Of a stretch of 36,317 nt of DNA, positions 14,081 to 22,674 are shown one piece after another. The number at the start of each line of letters is the position of its first letter. Position 1 is the stretch's first letter. The notes beneath the pieces were generated by a model. It was not told the origin of the DNA, ran no database searches, and saw nothing but the letters and a program-made list of their open reading frames with translations. The DNA is from an uncultured bacterium (lineage in GTDB: Bacteria; Verrucomicrobiota; Kiritimatiellia; RFP12; UBA1067). Location: assembly GCA_902779865.1 (NCBI GenBank), contig CACZDG010000059.1:1-36317 (forward strand). Reading direction: 5' to 3'. A program made the position numbers and the translations under genes.

Positions 14081-16129
14081 CTACCTGACAATTACCATCA
14101 TGCCCTTGGTAATATACAGACCGTCATCTTTCACGACAAACCCGTAGTTGCGATCCGCATCGCCGCGCACGAACTTCACCGTGCCGACGTTGGCCGGCTT
14201 CGTGTCTTCAGTCCAGCCGATGATCCTCTCGCCAGCGGAAACTGGCCGCGTACCCAACTTCACGTTCATCCGCGCACCTTCCGTGAAGGCAAGGTTCTTC
14301 GCTCCCTTGCTGAAGAACGAGACGGCGGACAGTTCACTGGTCCTCGCCGATAGGTCGATTGTCGCGCCTCCATGCAGTTCGCATGCGTGCCAATAGTCCG
14401 TCAGTGGCTTGAACACCCCCGCAACGCCAATCACTCCGCTTCCATTGTTGCCAGTCGCTCCATCATAGTTGCTCAACAAGTATGAACTCGTGTAGTCAAC
14501 AATCTCAACGTTTCCAACCAGGTTGAATGAACTTGCCACTTCAAGGCGTACACCGCTCATGTCGCGGCAGGAAACGTCCAGCCATCCCCCACCAGAATAC
14601 GATATCGTCCCATTTTCAATGCTCTGGCATCTTACAGTAAGAACAGCACCTGGTGTCGCATTCATAAAAAGAGTTTTCCCGTTGAGGTCAACCGCATCGA
14701 TGCCGGTTCCAAACACAATCTTCGTCTTCATGTCGATGTAGGAGTCTTTCGTCAACGCCACCAGGGATGCTCCACCCCAGGAGGTTTGGGTCATGTGGAA
14801 ACCACTGTTCCTCAACGTGCCGCCGTCAAGGGCGATGTAGGTGTAGTCGTAATTGCCACGAAGGTCGAAGACCGCCCCCTCCGACACGGTTAGCACGCCC
14901 GTGCCGAACGCCCTGTACTTCGTCCCGCTGTACGTGGCGTTCGCGCCCGTCCCATCCGGCGGCTGCGCCGTTCCGCCAGCCACAAGCGTCCCTCCGGAAT
15001 AAGTCTGCACCATTCCAGAAACATACGTGCCGGAGCCCTCCTTGACAAGCTTCAGGTTGCCGCCAATCGGCAAATGGTCATTGCGCAGCGTTCCCGACGC
15101 GATGTTCATGTGCAGTTCGGAAAGCATTTCGGTCGAGTTCGTCACGCAGGTTGCCGCGTTGCGCATGCGCACAAGCGAGATCTTGTCGGCTCCGCCACAT
15201 GGATTGGTTCCGCCGCCGAACGAGCTTGCCGACGACGTGAACGTCACGCGCCCCGAGGCGACTTCCACGCCGCCCGCGCCGCGTATCAGGCTCGACACCG
15301 TCGCGTCGCCCGCGTAAACCGCCCGTGCGCCCGCGCCAAGCGAAACCGTCGCCACGGACGCCAGCGCCGACGGCACTTCCGTCCGGACAGTCTCGCCCAG
15401 CGCAAGTTCGCCGACCGCGACAGACGCGCCGCCCGCGACCGCAAGCGAGTTGGTCGAAGCGCCGTCGCCGCGTCCGTTTTCGATGATCAGCTTCCCGATG
15501 TTCACGTTCTCGTCGAACGTCAGGACGGGGTTGTTGCCCGTCACCTTCACGCGCACCGTCATCGCGGCGTCGTTCAGCGGAACGCCACCCGTAAACTCGC
15601 TCCAGCTGCGGTTTGCGTCCAGCGTAAACTCCCGTTCCGGAGTCTCCACCATCGCCGTCAAGCCGTAGATGCCGTATGAGGCGCCTGATGTACTCGTTGC
15701 AATGCTGGTGTCGTGGGAGGACGTATAGGTTCCATCCGTGCGGCACATGCGGTAACCAAGAAACAAGTCAGCTGTCGTGAGCACGTAGCATCGCCGGATT
15801 GCCTTTCCGTAGATGACGCCGTTATTCTCCGTGAGCTCGGCAACAACGCACTTGACATACCCGTCGTCATACGTCTGGAACTCGACGATGATCGACGTCA
15901 CGTCCCCTTGCGCGTTTCTCGTGATGTTTCTGTTGTAGGCATAGATTTCGTCGATGGATGGCATCATCGCAGAGCCCGCAGTATGGGCGGCGAACGTTGC
16001 TCCGGCAAGGTCGTTCAACGTGAGGGGATGCTCCGGGTCTCCGCTCGTCCAGAGCGGTACCGTCGACGTTGGCAAAAAGCCCGGATAACCGCGCAGTCCG
16101 TAGAGGTCGTAGTTGCCGCTACTGGGTGA
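14081..16129 (-). pseudogene. PATR-type surface protein, probably N-terminally truncated
   Basis: The open frame runs from 16273 to 14081, but its first 48 codons are translated GC-rich repeat (GRGVPPSR..., APPPGRP...). Credible protein begins near 16129 with GNYDLYGLRGYPGFLPTS. There is no signal peptide or ribosome site there; the first internal Met is MMPSIDEIYAYN, about residue 103 of the frame. The rest is beta-rich: FTLDANRSWSEFTGGVPLND, VNIGKLIIENGRGDG, and one clear autotransporter-associated strand repeat (LVKEGSGTYVSG ... TYSGGTLVAGGT). The C terminus ends DDGLYITKGMMVIVR with no beta-barrel. Such proteins are large and exported, so this copy seems to have lost its 5' end to the repeat and may be inactive. 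If translated, it would start at an internal codon or as an in-frame fusion. Confidence 0.6.
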
Positions 16130-16352
16130 AGACGCTCTCCCTGCGTTGGCGCGGCGCGCTCGGTGATCGCGCCCTACCGCTGCGATCCGGTAGGGGCCGA
16201 CCACCGGGCGGCCCGGAGGTGGGGCGAACCCTCCGGGTGAGCCGTTGCGGCTCGGCGGGACGCCTCGCCCCACCGTAGGGGTAACAACCCGTCAGGGTGG
16301 GGGTAGCAGCCCGCTAGGGTTGGGGTAGCCACTCCCTACCCCATACGTTTGT
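16130..16352. repeat. GC-rich structured repeat element
   Basis: A patchwork of short inverted and direct repeats. CCCTACCG at 16172-16179 pairs with CGGTAGGG at 16188-16195. A 30-bp sequence at 16247-16276 is identical to 35809-35838. From 16278 three units of about 22 bp follow (16278-16298, 16300-16320, 16322-16342), the last closing as a hairpin (GGGGTAG 16322-16328 with CTACCCC 16336-16342). It lies between the GT39 gene and a truncated surface protein gene. The composition differs sharply from the genes around it. It is probably a mobile or recombinogenic repeat. Confidence 0.65.
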
Positions 16353-16396
16353 CGTTTCCCGCATGCGGACGCGCTCATTGAGGGCGGCGTTCCCAG

Positions 16397-17965
16397 TTAG
16401 CGCTGCTTGGAGTCCTTCTGCCGCGTTTCTCTGCGCTTCATCAACAGAAGCGTAGTCGCGTTCTGGCCGAAGTCGGTTTCTCGCGCAACGAGGTCGTAGC
16501 CCCGCTTGAGTTCCTTGAAGAGACGGGCCTGCTCAGTTGTATCGGTTTCAGCGCACGTCGGCGCGGAGATTGCAAAGGCGTACCCTGAACACGCGGCGAT
16601 GCCGCACGGCGCGGAATCAAGCAGGTCGTACATCAACTCGCGGTTGAGCACGTGGCGGGCTCGCGCGTCCTCCGTGGAGAGTTCGGGGAAATACGAGAAC
16701 GGCCCCATCTCAAGCCCAGGCGGCACGGTGCGTCCTGTCTCCACGGCGAGGTAGAGGTCCTGCGTGAGGATGTCCTTCCCGTCTGGATCCAGCGCGTTGA
16801 CAAGCTTTCCCATCTCCCTGAGCTTGGAGAGTTCCGTCTGCTCCTTCTTCTGGCTCCAGAAGCGGTCCTGTCCGTAGGTGGCCCAGTCCTGCAGGAACGG
16901 CGAGGTGAAAGATACGAGACATGCCGCCAGCACCGCAAACCACGCCGTACCGCCGCGACGGCAGTACCACGACGCCACCAGTACCGTCAACATGCCCATG
17001 AGCGGCACTTGGTAGTCGTCGTACGGAAACGGGGCGGACAACTGCAGACAGAACACTGCGGCGAAGGAGAGTCCTAGCATCCAGAGCATTGCTGACTGTT
17101 CCACGGGCATTCGCGGCGAATCCGGCGCGGGACGCCGCGTCATCAGCACGCCAAACAGCACCACGCCGAGCGCCATGTAGCCGCGCGCGAGGCGTGAGAC
17201 GCTGCCAATCGCGAAGAACGGATCGAATCCGCCGCGTGCGGCGTGGTAGCTCTGCGCGGCAAGCAGTCCGGCACGGGACGCGGGGTCGAATGCGAATAGT
17301 CCATACGTGAGCAGCAAACCGAGCGCACCACCAAGTCCGAACCAGAGGAAACGCCACCTGAAATCGCGGAAGCGCACGAGGAGCGTCACGCCGACTACGG
17401 GAAGGACCAGGAGAAGCGAGATGCGCGTACCAGTGGCGAACGCCAATGACAGCCCGCCAGCAAACGCGGCGAATGGAGACCTGTACGTGAGCAGCAGGAA
17501 TCCCGCCAACACGAAGAGGCTTCCGAGCGCGTACGTTTTCGGAATCGTAGTGAAGTAAACGTGGTAGATGTTGCAGGCGAGGAGCGAAAACACCACAAGA
17601 GACGCCCTTCCTCGCCTGTCCTCCGGCACAAGCCTGCGCACAAGACCTATTGCGCAAGCCGTTGCGAAAAGGCCGAACATAAAGGTGACGATGCGTCCGC
17701 CAAGCAGCCCTGCGAGCGGCGAACCCTGCCCCCACACCCAGGCGAGAGCCGAATACACGAACGGGAGTGTCGGCCCCTGGGTGTAGAAGAAATCGCGGTA
17801 CGGAAGTTTGCCGTCCCGCACCAGCTGCGCGGAATACAGGTACCAGCCTTCGTCCTGGTTGAGACCTCCATACCACACCGCAAGGAACGCAACGCACACG
17901 GCGACTCCTGCGGCAAGCAGCCAGGGGAGTCCAGGAACCTTCAATATATCGCCTAGTCTTTTCAT
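16397..17965 (-). CDS. GT39/ArnT-like membrane glycosyltransferase
   Basis: A 522-residue GT-C fold membrane protein. After a first membrane segment (WLLAAGVAVCVAFLAVWY) comes the loop GLNQDEGWYLYSAQLVRDGKLPYRDFFYTQGP. Its acidic pair (DE) and following layout are typical of PMT/ArnT-like enzymes that use polyprenyl-phosphate sugars. About nine to eleven further hydrophobic helices follow to residue about 370, then a soluble periplasmic C-terminal domain. The protein probably transfers a sugar to a lipid, glycan or protein at the outer face of the inner membrane; the acceptor cannot be told. It begins 24 bases after the tandem esterase gene and is likely last in the galM unit. No strong ribosome site precedes the ATG. 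Confidence 0.82.
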   Translation of the reverse strand: MKRLGDILKVPGLPWLLAAGVAVCVAFLAVWYGGLNQDEGWYLYSAQLVRDGKLPYRDFFYTQGPTLPFVYSALAWVWGQGSPLAGLLGGRIVTFMFGLFATACAIGLVRRLVPEDRRGRASLVVFSLLACNIYHVYFTTIPKTYALGSLFVLAGFLLLTYRSPFAAFAGGLSLAFATGTRISLLLVLPVVGVTLLVRFRDFRWRFLWFGLGGALGLLLTYGLFAFDPASRAGLLAAQSYHAARGGFDPFFAIGSVSRLARGYMALGVVLFGVLMTRRPAPDSPRMPVEQSAMLWMLGLSFAAVFCLQLSAPFPYDDYQVPLMGMLTVLVASWYCRRGGTAWFAVLAACLVSFTSPFLQDWATYGQDRFWSQKKEQTELSKLREMGKLVNALDPDGKDILTQDLYLAVETGRTVPPGLEMGPFSYFPELSTEDARARHVLNRELMYDLLDSAPCGIAACSGYAFAISAPTCAETDTTEQARLFKELKRGYDLVARETDFGQNATTLLLMKRRETRQKDSKQR

Positions 17966-17989
17966 GTGCCTGTTATTTCATCCTACCTA

Positions 17990-19756
17990 TTATTTATTGA
18001 AACCCTTGTGGTTCATAAACTCCCAGATGCGTCCAAGCCAGGTGTAGCTTCCGGTGCCGGGGGAGGCCTTCCGCTGGAAGCAGTGCGGACGCAGGCAGAG
18101 CGTGTGCAGGTCGCTTGCAATTCCCATGCGGCGCATCTGCTCCCACGTTTTCACCGAGTTCATCGCGGCCCAGCCGTCCGCGTCGCCGTGGATGAACACC
18201 ATCGGACACGTATCGGGGTCGAACGCGAACTCGGGAACGAGCCGCGCGTCGCCGTCGTTACCGCCAGTGGAGTTGTGCTTGTCGGCGCCATCGGTGAGCG
18301 CATACGCGGGGTAGATGCCCACGCCCCACTGGACATTGCACGGGATCTTGTCGAGTTTGTCGATGTCCCAGTACGAGCGGCTGCGCGCGCTGGTGACGCC
18401 CATGAGCGTGAGGTGTCCGCCAGCGGACGACCCCATGATGCCGATGCGGTTGGGATCGAGCCCCTTCGCCGCCGCCTTGCTGCGCACGATGCGAATGCAC
18501 CTCTGCAGGTCCTGCCACGCGGTCGTGTGCTTGGCGAGTCCATTCGGACGCGGCGTGCGGTACTTCATCGTGACGACCGCCATGCCCTTCTCGTTCAAGA
18601 ATCGACGCGCGGGCGCAACTTCGAAGTCGTCTGGTCTGTTGCCCTGATATGACCCGCCGGAGTAGATTATCTGGATTGCCTTCGTCGTGAGGTTTGCGGG
18701 AATGTACCATTCAAGGTACGGCACGCACTGGTGCTTTTGGAAGTCTGGGATTTTACCCTTCGGCCACAGTTCCTCCTTGGCGTACTTCGCCGGATCGTGG
18801 AAGTCCTTCGCGTAGCGCTTCAGCAGGTCCTCGGCGGGTGCGAGCGGACCCGTGAAGCCGAGCTGCGTCAGGAATTCCATGGCACGGTCGAACCAGTTGT
18901 CGTATGCGGCCGCCTTGTCGCCCTTCCCGTCCTGACCCCAGAATCCGTGAGGACGGTCAGCGAAAAGGTGCAGTTCCGCCGGCACCTTGTGCTTGCGCAG
19001 TTCGCGATAGACGAACGTGGATGCAGTCGGCGAATAGACGTCCGCGCTGCCGTGGAACATGCACATGGGCGCGGTCTTAGCGTCGAACTTGAAGCAGCCG
19101 TCGAGCTTCGCGTCGATGGCCTGTCCGTTGCGCGTGTTGGGAACGCCGATGCCGTCGGTCATGGCGTACGCGATTGCGCCGGTGATCGCCCAGTTGATGT
19201 GGCATGGGATGTCGTCGAGCGCGTCGATCTTCGCGTATGCGGGCGTGAGCGCGCTCGTTGCGAGGAGCGTCGCGAGGTGGGAGCCGGCGGACATCGAGAT
19301 CGTGCCGATCTTCTCAGGGTCGAAACCCTTCTCCTTAGCGGCGGCCCTCACCATGCGGACGGCGCGCTGGCCGTCTTCCCACGCGCTCTGGTGGATCGGC
19401 AGTCCATTCGGACGCGGCGTGCGATAAACGAACGTCACGCACTGGAAGCCCTGCTCGGTGAACTTCTTGTTCCACGTCCTTATGAGCCCCACGTCGCAGT
19501 AGCAGTTGTAGCCGCCGCCGGAGATGAGGATCATGCAGCACCCGTTCGGCTTCGCCGGCGCCGCGCACCATTCGATGTACGGACATCGCCATTCGTCCGC
19601 CTTGAACCCCTTTGCGCGCGCATCCTCAGTCGAGGCCGCGATCTGGTGCGGCTGGGCGTTGGGCATCTTGCCTTCCGGCCAGAGGTACAGGTGCTCGCCG
19701 GCATTCACCACGAACGCCGCTGCGGCAAGCAGTAGCGCAATCACGCGAATCTTCAT
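17990..19756 (-). CDS. Exported tandem alpha/beta hydrolase (two esterase domains)
   Basis: A 588-residue protein: signal peptide (MKIRVIALLLAAAAFVVNA), then two homologous alpha/beta-hydrolase domains. Domain 1 (about 25-305) has an oxyanion segment ISGGGYN, nucleophile Ser156 in SMSAGSH, Asp239 in HGSADVYSP and His270 in DRPHGF. Domain 2 (about 325-588) has YSGGSYQ, Ser444 in GSSAGGH, Asp527 in HGDADGW and His558 in LRPHCF. Both share the YRTPRPNGL motif. Each triad looks intact. The closest general type is BD-FAE/acetyl-xylan esterase-like enzymes that remove acyl groups from plant polysaccharides. The two domains may act on different esters. AAGGAGGAG precedes the ATG. It sits between galM and a GT39 gene. 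The substrate is inferred. Confidence 0.88.
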   Translation of the reverse strand: MKIRVIALLLAAAAFVVNAGEHLYLWPEGKMPNAQPHQIAASTEDARAKGFKADEWRCPYIEWCAAPAKPNGCCMILISGGGYNCYCDVGLIRTWNKKFTEQGFQCVTFVYRTPRPNGLPIHQSAWEDGQRAVRMVRAAAKEKGFDPEKIGTISMSAGSHLATLLATSALTPAYAKIDALDDIPCHINWAITGAIAYAMTDGIGVPNTRNGQAIDAKLDGCFKFDAKTAPMCMFHGSADVYSPTASTFVYRELRKHKVPAELHLFADRPHGFWGQDGKGDKAAAYDNWFDRAMEFLTQLGFTGPLAPAEDLLKRYAKDFHDPAKYAKEELWPKGKIPDFQKHQCVPYLEWYIPANLTTKAIQIIYSGGSYQGNRPDDFEVAPARRFLNEKGMAVVTMKYRTPRPNGLAKHTTAWQDLQRCIRIVRSKAAAKGLDPNRIGIMGSSAGGHLTLMGVTSARSRSYWDIDKLDKIPCNVQWGVGIYPAYALTDGADKHNSTGGNDGDARLVPEFAFDPDTCPMVFIHGDADGWAAMNSVKTWEQMRRMGIASDLHTLCLRPHCFQRKASPGTGSYTWLGRIWEFMNHKGFNK

Positions 19757-19783
19757 TTACGACTCCTCCTTGTTCCGTTGCGT

Positions 19784-20842
19784 TCAGCCCTGCACCTTGA
19801 ACCGGAACTCCGTGGTGGAGTAGAACGGCACGCCGGGGCGGACGATTGTGGACGGGAATTCAGGATGGTTGGGAGAGTCAGGGAAATGCTGCGTCTCGAG
19901 CGCCACACCCGCGTTGCGCACGGGAAGGTAGTAGCCGTCGTACACCTGCACGCCGGGTTCGGTAGTCCACACCTCGATCTGGCGACCAGTCGCCGGGGAC
20001 GTGAGGATGCAGGCGGGCGAGAGTTCGTCGCCGGGCGTCTTGCGCAGCACCCAGTTCATGTCGTAGCCTGCGCCGTATGCGAGCTGGTCGTAGTCCCAGT
20101 CGTGCATGTCGCCGATGGCGTGCGTGGTGCGGAAGTCGAACGGCGTGCCGGTGACGTCGCGGAACTCGCCCGTGGGGATCATCGCGGGACCGTATGCCGT
20201 GATCACGTCGGCGTTCACGTAGAGCTGGTGGCCCATCACCGTGGTGCCGGCGTCAACGCCGTCGAGATTCCAGTAGGCGTGGTCGGTGAGGGAGATCGGA
20301 GTCGCCTGGTCGGACGTCGCCTTCCAGCCGATGTGCCACACGTTGTTGTTGTCGAGCGTGAGGGTTGCGCGCACCTTGACGTTGCCTGGGTAGCCGCCCT
20401 CGCCGTCTGGGGATTCGATTTCCATCACGAGGCCGACCTTGTCTTCGTCGTGTATCTCTTCAACCACGGTCCATTTGCGCAGAGCGAAACCGCGAAGACC
20501 GCCGTGCAGTGCGCACGGGATTCCGGCAGGCTCGTTGTTCAGCTCAAGGGTGTATTCCTTTCCGCCGAGCGTGAACTTGCCCGCGCCGATGCGGTTGCCG
20601 TAGCGGCCCACAAGTGCGCCGTAATAGGTGCCGCCGTTCTCGGCCACGTACTCGTCGAGCGTAGGCCAGCCGAGCGTCACGTTGTCGAACCGGCCGGCAC
20701 GGTCGGGGACGATCGCCTTCACGAGCCGTCCGCCGAAATCGGTGAACTGCAGCTCAAGGCCGTTAGCGTTTACGAGGTGCCAAAGGCGCACTTCTTGGCC
20801 TTCAAAAGCGCCCCAGGGCATTGATTGAATCGAGTTCTTCAT
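19784..20842 (-). CDS. galM: Aldose 1-epimerase (mutarotase)
   Basis: A 352-residue cytoplasmic enzyme interconverting alpha and beta anomers of galactose and glucose, the first step of galactose use. Family residues are all present: GRYGNRIGAGKF (Arg80 region), His113 in LHGG, catalytic His188 in TDHAYWNL and catalytic base Glu316 in ALETQHFPDSPN. Length is normal and there is no signal peptide. AAGGAA precedes the ATG and a promoter lies at 20879-20884. It starts an apparent three-gene unit with the tandem esterase and a GT39 protein. The link with the GH2 beta-galactosidase elsewhere in the window is metabolic, not by operon. Confidence 0.95.
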   Translation of the reverse strand: MKNSIQSMPWGAFEGQEVRLWHLVNANGLELQFTDFGGRLVKAIVPDRAGRFDNVTLGWPTLDEYVAENGGTYYGALVGRYGNRIGAGKFTLGGKEYTLELNNEPAGIPCALHGGLRGFALRKWTVVEEIHDEDKVGLVMEIESPDGEGGYPGNVKVRATLTLDNNNVWHIGWKATSDQATPISLTDHAYWNLDGVDAGTTVMGHQLYVNADVITAYGPAMIPTGEFRDVTGTPFDFRTTHAIGDMHDWDYDQLAYGAGYDMNWVLRKTPGDELSPACILTSPATGRQIEVWTTEPGVQVYDGYYLPVRNAGVALETQHFPDSPNHPEFPSTIVRPGVPFYSTTEFRFKVQG

Positions 20843-20878
20843 AGTGGTTTCCTTGTGGGTTGAAAAAAATCAAATAAG

Positions 20879-20884
20879 ATTATA
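20879..20884 (-). promoter_or_regulatory. Extended -10 promoter of galM
   Basis: TGCTATAAT reads on the minus strand with TATAAT at 20884-20879, about 37 bases before the galM ATG. The -35 region is not recognisable. It is divergent from the tRNA promoter whose -10 starts only 22 bases away. Confidence 0.55.
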
Positions 20885-20906
20885 GCACATTCGGGCGAAA
20901 ATGTGG

Positions 20907-20912
20907 TAAACT
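20907..20912 (+). promoter_or_regulatory. Extended -10 promoter of the tRNA pair
   Basis: TGGTAAACT on the plus strand, with the hexamer TAAACT at 20907-20912, lies 18 bases before the first tRNA. No convincing -35 is seen. Placement directly before a tRNA gene supports it. Confidence 0.5.
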
Positions 20913-20930
20913 ATATGACGTTTTTCGAGA

Positions 20931-21007
20931 GCCCCTGTAGCTCACCTGGACAGAGCAGCTGCCTTCTAAGCAGCGGGTAGCAGGTTCGAGTCCTGTCAGG
21001 GGCACCA
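20931..21007 (+). tRNA. tRNA-Arg (anticodon TCT)
   Basis: Acceptor stem GCCCCTG pairs with CAGGGGC (20997-21003). The anticodon stem GCTGC/GCAGC encloses the loop CTTCTAA, giving anticodon TCT, which reads AGA/AGG. The T-arm has GGTTCGAGTCC. The discriminator is A and CCA is encoded at 21005-21007. All stems are intact. It is followed after one base by a second tRNA. Confidence 0.96.
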
Positions 21008-21008
21008 A

Positions 21009-21085
21009 GGACCCGTAGCTCAGTTGGTCAGAGCTGGCGACTCATAATCGCTAGGTCGTGGGTTCAAGTCCCGCCGGGTCCACCA
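21009..21085 (+). tRNA. tRNA-Ile2 (anticodon CAT, lysidine type)
   Basis: Acceptor stem GGACCCG pairs with CGGGTCC. The anticodon loop is CTCATAA, giving CAT. From memory, the anticodon arm and flank (GGCGACTCATAATCGCT then GGTC) closely match the E. coli Ile2 tRNA, in which the wobble C is modified to lysidine to read AUA. The paired first base excludes initiator tRNA. Elongator tRNA-Met is the alternative. CCA is encoded at 21083-21085. The 3' end is only 5 bases from the stop of the convergent DUF192 gene. Confidence 0.9.
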
Positions 21086-21090
21086 CCCTT

Positions 21091-21375
21091 TTAAGGCGTT
21101 GCCGCAGTTTCAAGAACCTGCCGCGCACGCCATCCACCCCATACGAACGGACGCCACGGGCGGATGTTACGCACGACCTTCACCACTTTTCCGTCGCCGT
21201 CAAGGAATGTGGCATCTATCGCGTAGGACATGAAGAACGTGTGGATCGCGTTGCAGCGCGGGATTAGCAACCCCTCGCCCTGCGGCGGGGGCGGGGATCC
21301 GATAAGCCCCTTGGCACGGGCGAGAAAGCCGTCCGCCACGCGGGCGCGCACTCCACACGTTTCAACGGTTCTCAT
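21091..21375 (-). CDS. DUF192 family protein
   Basis: A 94-residue protein with the DUF192 pattern: an early FLARAKGLIG segment, then GLLIPRCNAIHTFFMSYAID, then ATFLDGDGKVVKVVRNIRPWR. The family is small, beta-rich and of unknown function; many members are exported, but no signal peptide is seen here. I chose the ATG at 21375, preceded by AAGGAG, over the in-frame ATG at 21429, which lies inside the upstream MBL gene. It is the last gene of the long unit starting with ferredoxin. Its stop is 5 bases from the 3' end of the convergent tRNA-Ile2. Confidence 0.85.
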   Translation of the reverse strand: MRTVETCGVRARVADGFLARAKGLIGSPPPPQGEGLLIPRCNAIHTFFMSYAIDATFLDGDGKVVKVVRNIRPWRPFVWGGWRARQVLETAATP

Positions 21376-21391
21376 ACTCACGGACTGCTCC

Positions 21392-22660
21392 TTAAGATTT
21401 CGGGCTCGTCTTGAAATCGTATGCTCCAAGAACGCGGTACTGCTCGTCGGACGCGTCCACCATCATCAGACGGTAGCTCGCACCGTCCGGCGCCACATCG
21501 ACTACTGCGTGCGCACCCTTGAACGACTCCGGCGCGACGTCTTTCATCCACGCCTCGGCCGCGTCCTCCTTCCGCCGTTTTTCGGGGAACAGTCCCGGCG
21601 CGTAGAGACACGGCCATCCGCCTTTTGCGAGGCGGCGCATGGTATCCCGCGTCATGTGCGCCAGGTGCCAGACGCCTGCGAGGACGACGCGCGCGTGCAG
21701 AGCGTTCACGAGCTTGTCGGGCATGGAGTGGTGTCCGTGATGGTTGGCCTTGACCACATCGACTTGCGGACATTCAGCCGCGAGGATGTCCTCGATCTCC
21801 ACGCGCTTACCGTCCGCGCCCTTCACGCCACCCTGGAAGTCGCCGGCCGTGAAATAGCGGAAGTCGCCCAGCGACAGCACGAACCCGACGGACATCTCGT
21901 TCTCGCCAAACTTCGACCGAGGCCTGCCGAACTTGCCGAGGTCGAGCACGGTCCCGTCGCGCTTCAGTATTTCGCCTCTGGCGCAGAGAGGAGTGAACGA
22001 GAATTTTCCGCCGCCGCCGTGCAGCTGGCGTATCTGGTCGCTGCCCTTCTCAAGCCGGAATCGCTCGATTTTGATTCCGCGCCTCTCCGCCTCTGCATAA
22101 ACCTCCTTGAGGTGCTTCACGGTCCAGTCGTCGAAGTTGTCGGCGCGCGGCGCGGGGTCGTTCATGTCCGGCCACGAGCGGTCGATGAACGTCGTGAAGT
22201 CGAGCATGTCAATCGCCTGCCCGATGCCGCTTATGCTGTACTTACCGTTGGCGCTCCGCCCCGCGTTGAATGGAAGCCCGCCCGCGTGGTCGCTGTGGTA
22301 GTGCGAGAGGACGAAGTAGTCAACTTTCCTGCCATTGGGGTTCTCCCTGAGGATGTACCGCGCCGTCCAGTCGCCCGCGCGGCGTGAGCCGTTCGGCAGC
22401 GCCGGCACGCCGCAGCAGCGGTAGTCGCCGCAGTCTATCAGCATGGACGTCCCGTCGGGGAATACGAGGAACGACGCCTCCGCACTGCCGGTGTAGAGCA
22501 TGGATATGCGGAAGTGTCCCTTCTCCCACTTCGGGAGCGTCGTGCCGGCAAGCGGATGCTTCGCCATTTCCGCCCAAGCGCTGCGGCCAAGTGCGCCAAT
22601 ACCGAGCGCGGCAAAACCGCGTCCGAGGAACGAGCGCCGTCCAAGAGTTCCGAATTGCAT
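21392..22660 (-). CDS. Exported MBL-fold (ComEC/Rec2-type) hydrolase
   Basis: A 422-residue metallo-beta-lactamase-fold protein with a Tat-like signal (GRRSFLGRGFAALGIGALG). The metal-site motif HYHSDH lies at residues 120-125, preceded by LIDCGDYRC and followed by a GDF segment near 270 (YFTAGDFQGG) and NHHGHH near 310. This layout is that of the ComEC C-terminal-like MBL group, here as a free-standing exported enzyme. Members hydrolyse phosphodiesters or similar esters; the substrate is unknown. AGGAGG precedes the ATG. It lies 14 bases after the DUF1080 gene and 16 before DUF192, so it belongs to the same transcript. Confidence 0.85.
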   Translation of the reverse strand: MQFGTLGRRSFLGRGFAALGIGALGRSAWAEMAKHPLAGTTLPKWEKGHFRISMLYTGSAEASFLVFPDGTSMLIDCGDYRCCGVPALPNGSRRAGDWTARYILRENPNGRKVDYFVLSHYHSDHAGGLPFNAGRSANGKYSISGIGQAIDMLDFTTFIDRSWPDMNDPAPRADNFDDWTVKHLKEVYAEAERRGIKIERFRLEKGSDQIRQLHGGGGKFSFTPLCARGEILKRDGTVLDLGKFGRPRSKFGENEMSVGFVLSLGDFRYFTAGDFQGGVKGADGKRVEIEDILAAECPQVDVVKANHHGHHSMPDKLVNALHARVVLAGVWHLAHMTRDTMRRLAKGGWPCLYAPGLFPEKRRKEDAAEAWMKDVAPESFKGAHAVVDVAPDGASYRLMMVDASDEQYRVLGAYDFKTSPKS

Positions 22661-22674
22661 GTCGCCTCCTGTCT

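Noticed and set aside
21009-21085. Initiator tRNA-Met
   Set aside because: The first acceptor base pair is intact and the anticodon arm matches Ile2-type tRNA instead.
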